Shown here: one piece after another, positions 37,186 through 47,022 of the stretch
Position numbering within the stretch: position 1 is the stretch's first letter
Layout of the letters: every line of letters begins with the position of its first letter
Source: Cervus elaphus
Lineage: Eukaryota; Chordata; Mammalia; Artiodactyla; Cervidae
DNA: 64,000 nt
Assembly: GCF_910594005.1 (NCBI RefSeq)
Contig: NC_057826.1
Coordinates: 78,101,163-78,165,162 of the forward strand
Direction: 5' to 3'
Position numbers and translations under genes: made by a program
Notes under the pieces: generated by a model
Seen by the model: the letters and a program-made list of their open reading frames with translations, nothing else
Databases searched by the model: none
Told to the model about the DNA's origin: nothing

Positions 37186-37858
37186 TTTTTTTTGGGGGGG
37201 GGTTTTGTCATACATTGATATGAATCAGCCATAGATTTACACGTATTCCCCATCCCGATCCCCCCTCCCACCTCCCTCTCCACCCGATTCCTCTGGGTCT
37301 TCCCAGTGCACCAGGCCGGAGCACTTGTCTCATGCATCCCACCTGGGCTGGTGATCTGTTTCACCATAGATAGTATACATGCTGTTCTTTTGAAACATCC
37401 CACCCTCACCTTCTCCCACAGAGTTCAAAAGTCTGTTCTGTATTTCTGTGTCTCTTTTTCTGTTTTGCATATAGGGTTATCGTTACCATCTTTCTAAATT
37501 CCATATATATGTGTTAGTATGCTGTAATGTTCTTTATCTTTCTGGCTTACTTCACTCTGTATAAGGGGCTCCAGTTTCATCCATCTCATTAGGACTAGTT
37601 CAAATGAATTCTTTTTGACGGCTGAGTAAAATTCCATGGTGTATATGTACCACAGCTTCCTTATCCATTCATCTGCTGATGGGCATCTAGGTTTCTTCCA
37701 TGTCCTGGCTATTATAAATAGTGCTGCGATGAACATTGGGGTGCATGTGTCTCTTTCAGATCTGGTTTCCTCAGTGTGTATGCCCAGAAGTGGTATTGCT
37801 GGGTCATATGGCAGTTCTATTTCCAGTTTTTTAAGGAATCTCCACACTGTTTTCCATA
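37182..37858 (-). mobile_element. L1 3' end, antisense
   Basis: T-run and G-run, then 'catacattgatatgaatcag', then antisense ORF2 tail (minus frame 37,494-37,847: TRTWKKPRCPSADEWIRKLW). It stops abruptly where a CHR SINE begins. Confidence 0.93.
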
Positions 37859-38110
37859 ATTTTATTTAATTTTTGGCAGCACTGGGTCTTCATTCCTGCT
37901 TGCAGGCTTTCTTTAGTTGTGGCACTTGGGGATACTCTCTAGTTGTGGTGTGTGGGCTCCTCATTGCAACCGCTTCTCATTGCAGAGCACGGGCTCTACA
38001 CACCTGGGCCCAGTAGTTGTGGTACTTATCTTCCTGGACCAGGGATTGTACCCACGTCCCCTGCATTTTCAGGCGGATTCTTAACCACTGGACCACCAGG
38101 GAAGTCCACC
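37859..38110 (-). mobile_element. CHR-type tRNA-Glu SINE, antisense
   Basis: Contains 'cactgggtcttcattcctgc', 'gagcacgggctctaca', 'ggcggattcttaaccactgg' and 'ccaccagggaagtcca', the reverse of the elements at 4,061 and 29,498. Confidence 0.9.
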
Positions 38111-38209
38111 TTGCTTTTTTTTTTTTTTTAAGTGACATTATTCATGTTTTACAGGAGACCTTAACTGTCTATATTAGAGACTCTATGATAGCCATTATTT
38201 AAGGTAAAT

Positions 38210-38350
38210 GTTCCATGGGGTCACAAAGTCAGACACAACTGAGCGACTGAACACATACACGCATAGCTTCACAGGGCTGTCCTAACAAAGGACCACAACC
38301 TGAGGGGCTTAAGCCAGAAGCTCACCCTCTTGCAGTCTGGAGCTTTATTT
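38210..38350. repeat. Bov-SINE tail and older repeat fragment
   Basis: 38,210-38,255 is a Bov-tA/BovB tail ('ggtcacaaagtcagacacaa'). 38,270-38,345 resembles the start of the older element at 8,948 ('cagggctgtcctaacaaag'). Confidence 0.65.
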
Positions 38351-40255
38351 CATATAGCCTTCATCTCCACCTGAAACTTTGAATGCTTATTTATCAGCTA
38401 TCTCCCCTGTTCCATGAGGACAAGGGCTACATTGAAAGCAGTAAATAAATATTTGTTGAATGAATGAATGGACAAATGAACGAATGGATGAGAGGACAAG
38501 TCAGCAGTGGTATAAGACAAAAGGAAACAGAAATGTAAGCAAGAGCCAAGCCCGATCCCAGCTCACAACCTGTGACAAGTCGCTGGCACTATATGCAGGG
38601 CACTCTTCTAGGTGCCAGGGAATCAGCATGAACAAAACAGACAGAAACCCATGACTTGTTGGAGCTTACAGTGTACTGTAAAAGACAGATGATAAACTTA
38701 CCAAATAAAATATATAATATTTTAGGTGGTGATAAGCCCTGTGAAGGAAAATAAACCACAGAAGAGAAATAAAGAGTATCAATAGAAGGGGAGAGTGTGC
38801 AGTTTTTAACAAAGAAGTTATAGAAGGCCTCATTGGAAAATTGACATTTGAGCAGAGACCCGAAGGGGTGACGGAGTGAGTTGTGCAGATTTCTGAAGGA
38901 TGAGCACTTCCGGGCAGAGGGAACACAAGCACTGCCCAGAGTACATGAAGGACAGCAAGGAAGCCTGGGTGGCTGGAGGAGAGTGAGTGACCAGGAGAGA
39001 GTTTGCCAATGAAGTCAGGTTGATAATGTAGAAAAGATGGCTTGTAAGTCACTGCAAGGACCTGTACTTTCGGATTTAAGAGGGAAGGTTAGAGAAGGGA
39101 ATGGTGGTCACACCTGACCCTGGTAAGAGAAAGGAGACAGAAACCTGGATTCCAGTCCTCACTTTTATCCCAAACACCAAAGAAACAGGATCCTCTCCTG
39201 TCTCAGCAACTTCTCCCTACACCTTGCTCTGGGGAGCTCTGAGCTTAGTATAATTACATTCTCCTGCTTCAAGTAAAAATTTTACTCTGAGTCTGACCCT
39301 AGTAAGCATTCTAATACTTACACTGAACATTTACAGAATGCTTTATATATACACCCTTTCACTTAATCTTACAACCTCTCAATACAGAAGACAGTATCCT
39401 CATTTTATAAAGGAGGCAAATGAAGCTCAGTGACCTTAAGGAACTTGGCCAAGATTACACACTTCGTAAGTAAGAAACTGAGTGGAATTTGATTTCAGGT
39501 TCTCTGATTCCTTTCTACTTCACACAACTGAGAACCACTCTCCATTTTAGTGATTCTCAAAGTATGATATGCAATCCTGTATGGGCTATAAACTGATCTG
39601 AAAAATCTGCATCTTTTCTCCCTGGATTTTTGGGAGTAACATACAGCAATTTCATAGACTCTGGGTTTTACATATGACAGAAGCTATTTTAACTGTCATA
39701 TCTAAGTGTCAGTACGCCATTAAAGTATGCTCAAATTTGAAATTCATGAATATATTATTAAAATTAAAATTATTAAAATAGACTCCAGTTCTATTTTATA
39801 CCAAGTCTGGCTGCTGCACAATGCTTGTCAGTGATACAAAGCTCTGATTGGACAGGAAATGGAATTCTCCTGAAAGGTTCTGAGTGGGGCTCATAACTTA
39901 CTAGATCTTGCCCCACCTAAGTATTCGCGGGCTACAGTTCATGGGGTCACAAACAGTCAGACACAACTGAAGCAACTTAGCGTACCCTCATGCACTCTGT
40001 GACCAATAGCCCATCTTTTTTGCTCCAGACTGGAAATTGTTTTTCAATCTCTCTTATTCGGACCACAAATCCAGACTATAACACAGCAAAAGTCTAGATT
40101 TCTATTTGACACAGGAATCACCCCCCGCTTTGTCCTGGAGGGTAGCTCCCAAGACAGAGGAAGAAAGAGGTTAAGCAGATGAGACAGAAAATCTCATCCA
40201 ATGACTGTCACATGACTTGGCAACTGGGGCCAGGGTTGCGGTAAGGAAAAGGCAA
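38351..40255. other. J1-J4 intergenic, right part
   Basis: A short GAAT-rich run lies at 38,456-38,492, a MIR-type remnant at about 39,330-39,510 and a Bov-SINE tail at about 39,935-39,985. No J segment was seen. Confidence 0.55.
39330..39510. repeat. MIR-type SINE remnant
   Basis: Has 'cctcattttataaaggaggc', 'aatgaagctcagtgacctta' and 'acttggccaagattacac', the usual MIR core in diverged form. Confidence 0.75.
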
Positions 40256-40258
40256 GGC

Positions 40259-40286
40259 AGTTTTTAGACTGGGTTTATCAGCTGTG
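40259..40286 (+). promoter_or_regulatory. 12-RSS of TRDJ4
   Basis: Nonamer agtttttag (40,259-40,267), 12-base spacer, heptamer agctgtg (40,280-40,286). The first three heptamer bases depart from cac, so it should be a weak RSS. Confidence 0.85.
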
Positions 40287-40335
40287 CAGAATCCACTAAT
40301 ATTTGGCAAAGGAACCTATCTGAACGTGGAACCAA
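40287..40335 (+). CDS. TRDJ4: T-cell receptor delta joining segment 4
   Basis: Forty-nine bases read as QNPLIFGKGTYLNVEP with intact FGXG and a gtaagt donor. PLIFGKGTYL matches human TRDJ4 as I remember it, and its place between J1 and J2 matches the human J1-J4-J2-J3 order. It supplies framework 4 of the delta chain. The coding part is intact, but the heptamer begins AGC and not CAC, so use may be low. Open by sequence; functional by inference. Confidence 0.92.
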
Positions 40336-40347
40336 GTAAGTGACTCG

Positions 40348-40374
40348 GTTTTCTTCTTCTTCTTCTTCTTCTTT
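40348..40374. repeat. (TTC)n simple repeat
   Basis: Run of TTC units directly after the TRDJ4 donor region. Confidence 0.9.
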
Positions 40375-40689
40375 TGACCACTGTATCTGTCAGTTATCTT
40401 TGTTAAATATTTTCCCAATTCATCAGTTTAGGAAGCACTTCTCAGGTTGTTGAAAGTCCCTTCAGCAAGTGATTTAGCAAGGGATGGTGGAGGAGCAGGG
40501 ACTGAGTTTCTGACAAAATCCAGGGTGGGATGTAGTAGGTTTCTTGGTCCACTCTCCATCCTGGAGTGTCTTTGTGGCCTTCCCTTTACCTGACTACCCT
40601 TAGAGAACCAGCTTACTTAACACCCATGCATTCACCATTTACAGATCTGGGCCATGACCAGACCTGTATTACAGCTCATCTAATAAATG

Positions 40690-41270
40690 TGAGGAGCAGT
40701 GGCAAGCATGTTAGGCCAAGAATTGAAAGACTGAGTTCTAATCCTTCTTTTTGACCAGCTCTGTGACTTAACTTCACAGTACTTGAGTTTCCCTCTAGCT
40801 GATTCAAATGATTTCCAAGGTGTCTTCCAGCTTAGCACACTAAGATCCTGAATATCAGGATCTTTTGCCAGACCAATTCTAAGGGACAATATATTAGGAA
40901 AAGAAAGAAAGTTCAATGATGTGAATGTCTTATGATCCAGTGGAAATTCTGAGATTTAATGAAAAATTACACTGAAAAAGGAGTCCAAACTCTCTCTATA
41001 TGCCCATTACTTAGTCTTTGTGTGGCCAAAGGAATTTTGACAAGTGGCAGCTGAAGCTCCTTTCAGTCCTGTCATCTATTACTCTGGTTCAATGGATGGG
41101 AACTGGGGTCTGGAGACCTAAGAGTCAGACACAGCTCAGTCACTATCTTAACTGCTCTTTAGCTCCAATGACTTCATCTGTAAGACAGATCTAATAATAT
41201 CACCTCAAGGAGTTTGTTATGATAGTGTTTGTTGAGGTAGTGTAAGCACAAGCCATCTGGAAGTAGTAAA
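40690..41270. repeat. MIR-type remnants between J4 and J2
   Basis: Two diverged stretches (about 40,690-40,800 and 41,090-41,260) show MIR-like wording such as 'ctctgtgacttaacttcaca' and 'gacttcatctgtaagacag'. The rest of 40,340-41,735 holds nothing recognised. Confidence 0.55.
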
Positions 41271-41743
41271 ATGGCTTATAGAAATGGCAGACATCTGAGA
41301 GTATTGGGATCTTTTGAAAAGACTCCCAGTCTTTTGCAGAAATGACTTTTGGTCCAGCCATCATGTCCTTCCAACTCTAACTGAGGCATAGTCTTTTCTG
41401 ATTGACTTGAAACTTACAGCTATGTTTCTGCTGAAAATAGCCATTTGACATTCTCAGCAAAACCAAATTAATTCCTTTCTCTCTGTGAAAATATGATTGT
41501 GAAGCAAGATCTTGGGGTAAGAGATGACAGGTTGAGGGGATAACAGAAGTAAACCCTGGGACTTCCCTAAATGCCAACACTCAGAAGATAACACACATCA
41601 AAGAAGCTGCCAAAATGAAAGGCTTAGATCTCAGAAACCCTTGTAGAGCTCTATCCAGCTAACCCATCCACTTCCAAACAGATGGACTAGGCAGGGAGAA
41701 AATAGGTAGTGAGATTTTGGGTCATGATGTCTGAAATAGTGTG

Positions 41744-41795
41744 CTGATAATACAACTCGTCTTTTGAAATGAGACTCAACTCCTCATGGAACCAA
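41744..41795 (+). pseudogene. TRDJ2: T-cell receptor delta joining segment 2, pseudogene
   Basis: Fifty-two bases align with human TRDJ2 and keep the ending (ACTCAACTCCTCATGGAACC) and a gtgagt donor. In the J frame it reads LIIQLVF, then a stop (tga at 41,765-41,767), then NETQLLMEP. The stop replaces the first glycine of FGXG, and the second glycine is also lost. The heptamer is tagtgtg (41,737-41,743), and no convincing nonamer is found at 12 bases. Coding core and RSS are both decayed, so this is a dead J segment. The stop does not depend on a homopolymer, so a sequencing artefact is unlikely. Confidence 0.92.
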
Positions 41796-41799
41796 GTGA

Positions 41800-44070
41800 G
41801 TTATGTATTTTATTTAGTGTGTATATTCCCTTGGAATTGTGGTATAGTCCTGAATAAGCAGAGCTTCTTGAGAAGTTAGGAGGTTCTAAATGGGAAATCC
41901 ATTGTCGTTCCTGTTGTTGCTGTAAAGAGTCAACGTAAAATTGGAGAATAAAATCACTAGATCTCTCTTGAGAAAATATTCTATGTGTACTTGGAAGCTC
42001 TCTTCTGAGGATTAGTATTGATAAGTCTTTTGCAACTGCTTAAATAAAGCCCTAGTCAGACTTCTGGCCTCTGGTCAGGGACTGGGACTAGGGAAAAGGC
42101 AAGCTCTGGATCTTTAGAGTATTTCCACTGTTGATGAGGGAAAAGAGCCATGGTCACAGCATAGGGAGAGGGAAGGTTAGAAGAAGAAAAATATTATTAA
42201 AGAAGGAGTTACAGCAAAAGCCCCTTCTCTGCCTCAGATGTCAATAACCAACCTGCCCTTGTCTCTTTTTTTGCTGAGAACTTGCATTAAATCATCATGC
42301 CTGACTCACACTAAATTATTTCCAAGGTCCCACCCTTGTTTGGGTCTGCTGAGCACTGTTTTGTGCTCACCTCCCTTGTTGGCCCTGAATCTGAGGACTC
42401 TGTAAAAGGTCAGGAGTCTACACCTAAAGTAGAAACACAGCCCCCAGCTTCAGGACAATAGGGAAGTAGTGGACTCTCCTAGGGATACTATCCACGGGCA
42501 GTCTGTTCCCGTGTTTGGAAATCCAGGGGCCATATTCAGGTAGTTTGGCTAGCTGCCAACCATCAGTCACTGGAACCAGTCCAGAGAACAACAGTCTCTC
42601 GGAAGCTTTCCAAAATGCCAAAGCCAATGGGGCATTGGTTAGATTCTGATTTTACTTATTTCAGAGGCAATAAAGAAGTGGAGAAATGTACATGAATGTG
42701 AGGAGGCAATCTGACAGTCTTGAAAGGGACTAGTAGTATCAACGTGGTCTCTGCCTCTCAGAGGGTAATATAAACTTACAGGAGTTCTTGATTGCCTTGG
42801 GCTTCCAGGGAAATAGTGGAATTTGGTGAGTTTTCTTATCTTTGAGGAGAGGGAGACTAGAGCAATGAAAAGGAGGGAAAACAGAATCACATTGTAACTG
42901 ATTGCAGTCTGATTGATGTTGGGTAAATTGCATCTGAGCAAAAAGTATTGTGTTTCATTTTCCCTTTAAATCATTTCCACTTGAAATTCAGAGTTATCTG
43001 CAGTGTTAGAATCAAATCTCTGAGGCTATGCCTTTGGGAGTCCTAAAGAAGAAGGAAAGAGATGAAACCAAAGCTTAGACCCTCTGCTGAGATGCTGACC
43101 TGCACTCTCCAATGATATCCCAATTGCTTCTCCAGTTTTCTCTTCCTGCAGCGATTGAGTATAATATGATGATATGAGGCTCAGGTAGGGGGTTTAAGAA
43201 TTTCAAATCAAGCCCCTAATCCTTAAAGTTTTGACAGCAAAGAATGGTCCTTCCCTTTCGCCTAGCTCTAACCCTGGACTCTTGATTTTTTTGGTGATAA
43301 GACAAAGTAATCTATAGGGTTTTTAAGTTCTATTTCACGTGATTACTCTGTCCTCTTGAGGCTTGTATCTGGATCCAGAGTCAAGAGAAATTATAAAACA
43401 AAAATAAGCAATCCAAAGCAAGCTCTGGTTTCCCTGTCCTGTGTCCATAACACGCAGCACCACTGGGTTCCTCTGTCAGCAATCAATTTCTTGTTCAACC
43501 CTCGGGTCCTTAGAAAGTCTTTCCATGGACTCAGGGAATTAGAAAGTAGATTTGTTGTTACTGTGAGACTCAGTCTGAGTGATGGGGGAGAAATTAGGTT
43601 TCTAATCAAAAAGCAGGATTGTGACCCAAGAGAAGGGAAACAGAATATGAGAAAAAGAGCAGTGCCTAAAACTCTCCTCAGCCTAACATTCATTACAAGA
43701 AATGTCGATATTCAGTGCCCCATTCTTACTCCCAAGCTAGTGTGTTCTTAGAGAGTCCTTCCAATAAGACGGGTGTTAAATCTTCCATCTTGGAGGCAGC
43801 TACTGGTCTGCTGTCACCCCTTTCTGCTGCTCTGTCTCAGCCCTGTCTCCTGTCCCAGTGCTCCTGGGCTGGGGATTTCATGCTCACCTCCTTACCTAGC
43901 AGTTACACTATTCTTAGCTTCAGAGGGAACTGGGGCTCTATGTGCTCAGCCCCCTGATTTCATCAAGTGCAGCTTTGTAGCTCTCTGAGCTATGGGGTCT
44001 CTAGGCTGGAACCCGAGCTGGGGAGGCAGGACACAGATGCTCTAGCCCAGGCCCCAGGGCCAGCCCCAGG
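41800..44070. other. J2-J3 intergenic
   Basis: No clear retroelement. Open frames at 43,356-43,988 have no recognisable domain. No J core with RSS beyond J2 and J3. Confidence 0.5.
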
Positions 44071-44073
44071 CTG

Positions 44074-44101
44074 GTTACTTGTCAGGCTGTGTTGCAATGT
44101 G
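44074..44101 (+). promoter_or_regulatory. 12-RSS of TRDJ3
   Basis: Nonamer gttacttgt (44,074-44,082), 12-base spacer, heptamer caatgtg (44,095-44,101). Confidence 0.92.
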
Positions 44102-44160
44102 CTCCTGGGAGACCCGGCAGATGTTTTTTGGAGCTGGCACCAAACTCTTCGTGGAGCCCC
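44102..44160 (+). CDS. TRDJ3: T-cell receptor delta joining segment 3
   Basis: Fifty-nine bases, the same length as human TRDJ3, with the core reading SWETRQMFFGAGTKLFVEP. FGXG is intact, and a gtaagt donor follows with one base left over to complete the first TRDC codon. It is the J closest to TRDC. The RSS is acceptable, though the heptamer is caatgtg. Functional by sequence. Confidence 0.97.
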
Positions 44161-45539
44161 GTAAGTTGATTTTTTTTCCATACATTTCTAGGGACAAGTT
44201 GACTCCTGGGACTAGACTTGCCATCCAGTTTGTGGTACATGAGAAAGTATAATTAGGAGATGGAGTAGTACAGATGTGGAGTGGGGCACAGTAGAGATAC
44301 TAGGCTGAGTATCGAAGTAGCTCTGTAACTATTATTATTAAAAAAAAAAAAAAAATTCTGATAAAAGAGCAGCCCAGAAAGCACAGAGGAATCTAGTAGA
44401 AGAATTATACTGATATGTTGGAATATCAGATGCAGGAGGGGCAGAGGCCCAAATTCTCCAGGTGGTTGCTTCATCCTTGCACATCCCTTTGGCTAAGCTG
44501 TGCATATCTTTGGGCCACCTGAAAAGTGTCCTGCAGCTGGAAGACTTAGGAGAGAGATGGTTAACCAGGTGAGAGTAGTCAGATGGAGCAAACTTATATT
44601 TCAGTGTTCAAGTTAAAGGCCATCTTGGCAGAAATCTTTGAAATTGTGAGTGACATCTGTTATCAATGTTTAGATGCTTAGAGAACCTGTAAGGTGCTCT
44701 ATAAGAATCTAGAACATAGATGATTTCTAAGTTTATAAATTAAGGAAGACTGTTCAAGGAAGGTATACACTTCTTTTTGTATGTTTACCAGCACATAACC
44801 TTAGCATCAGATGGTACTCATAAAAAGAGAAAGTCTGAAAATAACAATTGCCCAAACAAATAGCACTTTGAAACACATGCCAAAATGTAGTTGTATTTGT
44901 GGACCAAGAAGAAAGACTGGAAATTCTCAAAAGACAAACAATTACATCTTTAAATTTTAGACTCCAATGTAGTGCAAATTTTACACAACTTCAAATTTTG
45001 GTTTAGGCCTAATATAAAATAGACTGAGTTACATGTGACAACTATACTGAATGCATTCTATTTTTTAGTTACCATGATACTAAAGAATGAATTAAACCCT
45101 TTACCTTCAAACAACTGTTTTGAATAGATAGACATTAATTTAGAAAGAGGATCTGAGAAAAATGTTTTTTCAAACCAATGCATCATGCTTTATCTGAAAT
45201 ACAAACAGCTTCAGAGCTCAATATTCTGAGTGTATGACCTTCTTCAGACATTTGTCTTGTTTATATCAAATTGTTCAAATTACTCAAGCCAGGTCTCTCC
45301 ATCCCAGAGTGATTATTAACAACTGCCTTTGAATGTAGATTTTTAAAGCCCAAGCAAGGCTTAATTTTCCAATTAAATCAGACTAGGATTGGATCATATT
45401 TTTAAGTAATGAAGAAAATAGGAATGTTTTGGCTTTGGTTTTTAATGGACTAGTTTCCTTTCTCTATAACTCATAGCTTCCTTGAAAATCAAGTGGATTC
45501 ATCTCACCAAATCAGTATTGTGAGCGAGAAATGCCACAG
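44161..45539. other. J3-enhancer intron part
   Basis: Non-coding. A poly-A run at 44,340-44,355. No clear repeat or gene. Confidence 0.5.
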
Positions 45540-45640
45540 TTCTGAAGGGAGATGACTGAGCAGAATGTGCGGTTTCCAAGCCGTTACTGCTGGGCTTATC
45601 AGTGTCGGTTATCAGCGGCTTCAGCTATGCCAGGAAACAA
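45540..45640. promoter_or_regulatory. Candidate T-cell receptor delta enhancer core
   Basis: Between TRDJ3 and TRDC, where the delta enhancer lies in human and mouse. Within 50 bases there is a RUNX site (tgcggttt, 45,568-45,575), a Myb site (ccgtta, 45,581-45,586) spaced as in the known RUNX-Myb composite of the enhancer, and two GATA sites in reverse (cttatc at 45,595-45,600, ttatc at 45,609-45,613). The RUNX-Myb pair is the known critical element for delta enhancer activity and RAG access in double-negative thymocytes. The assignment rests on place and motif grammar. Confidence 0.85.
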
Positions 45641-46184
45641 AACAATGTAGCTTTTCTCCTTTTAGGTTCCAGGAGAGCTTTTGAAAAGTCCCCAACACCC
45701 CCCACCCCCACACCTCTGATTTTAAGGAAAGAAAAAGATGCACACACAGAGTAGCAGATAAATGATTGTCCAAGATAAGGCATGAAAAGAGAGAAGGACA
45801 GGAGGAGACCCAGTTATTGTAACCCATATTCCACAGCTCCGCTTAGAACAAAACAAGAATGGGCTTAAACTGGTTTCATGCTCATTAGGACTTCTGAGAA
45901 TGACAGTTATTATTCTCTGATTAAAGACTCAAAAGAAACTGTAGGGTAGTCCCTTACAAGAGAACAAGAGTTCACCTCAAGGCAGAGATATGGATCACTT
46001 AACTTTAGCAGATCCCTTCTAGTCCAAAAAATAGGAATGACACCCTGAAATGATGTCAACACTAATATCTGCAGAGTGTTGGAACCACTATGGAGCCCTT
46101 TTCAGACTCTGCTTTGATCTCACTCCAAGGGTTCATGCATCTAAAATAAACCAACTACAGCACAACTTAAGCTTGGTGCTCTGT

Positions 46185-46375
46185 GATGACCTGGAGGGGT
46201 GGGATGGTGGGCAGGTGGGGGTAGGGGGGCTGAGAGGGAAGCTCAAGAGGGAGGGAGATATATGTATACTTATAACTAGTTCAAATTGTTGTACAGTAGA
46301 AACTAACACAAATTTGTAAAGCAATTATACTCCAATCTAAAAATAAATTTAAAATAAATGAAAATGGAGGATATT
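46185..46375 (+). mobile_element. L1 3' fragment
   Basis: Runs through 'actagttcaaattgttgtac' and 'caattatactccaatctaaa' and ends A-rich. Typical older artiodactyl L1 3' end. Confidence 0.75.
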
Positions 46376-46742
46376 CAGAAATTAAATAAATGTACTGATT
46401 CAGATAGATATTCAGCCTAACTCAACTGTCCAGAGGATTGACTAATAAGACATAGAAAATTGAAACTCAGTTGACCTAGACAGTTTTTTGTATTTGTCAT
46501 TGTCTATCTCTACTCCCAGTCATATCTCTTCGCATCTCCTAACTAGGAGTCAAACTGCCTGCCTTTCATTTCTACTTCCCTTGGTGATCCTTTCATGGAG
46601 ATACTAACAATTTCAGGTCACTAACAGGATGCAGGAAAGTCTGGATTGTGGTGTTTGACCCCAGGGAAACTGAGGAAAACAGCATTGTTCAACTCCCACA
46701 TGTGGATAATCATCTCACAAAATAAACTGATTATATTTGCAG

Positions 46743-47022
46743 AAAGTCAACCTGCTGCCAGCCCATCTGTTTTTGTCATGAAAAATGGGACAAACGTCGC
46801 TTGTTTGGTGAAGGAGTTCTACCCCAAAGATGTAACTATAAGTCTGCAATCATCCAAGAAAATAACAGAATATGACCCTGCTATTGTCGTCTCACCTGGG
46901 GGGAGGTACAGTGCTGTCAAGCTTGGTCAGTATGGAGATCCCGATTCAGTGACGTGTTCGGTTGAACACAACAAAAAAAACCATAAACTCTACTGAATTT
47001 GAACCAAAGAAAATTATTTCAG
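46743..47022 (+). CDS. TRDC: TRDC exon 1, Ig C domain, apparent frameshift
   Basis: After the acceptor at 46,741-46,742 the frame reads [20 protein letters not shown], close to human TRDC, and continues with the second domain cysteine in VTCSVEHN. The two cysteines form the Ig-fold disulfide, and NGT is an N-glycosylation site. At 46,973-46,980 there is a run of eight A. Human homology and the donor phase need seven. With eight, the frame turns to NHKLY and a stop at 46,994-46,996. Dropping one A would continue the frame to the donor at 47,023 in the phase that exon 2 expects. So the exon is either carrying an A-run error or a real null allele. Confidence 0.93.

Noticed and set aside
43356..43988. 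Overlapping open frames before TRDJ3
   Set aside because: No recognisable domain, no splice logic and frames on both strands of the same stretch; most likely chance.
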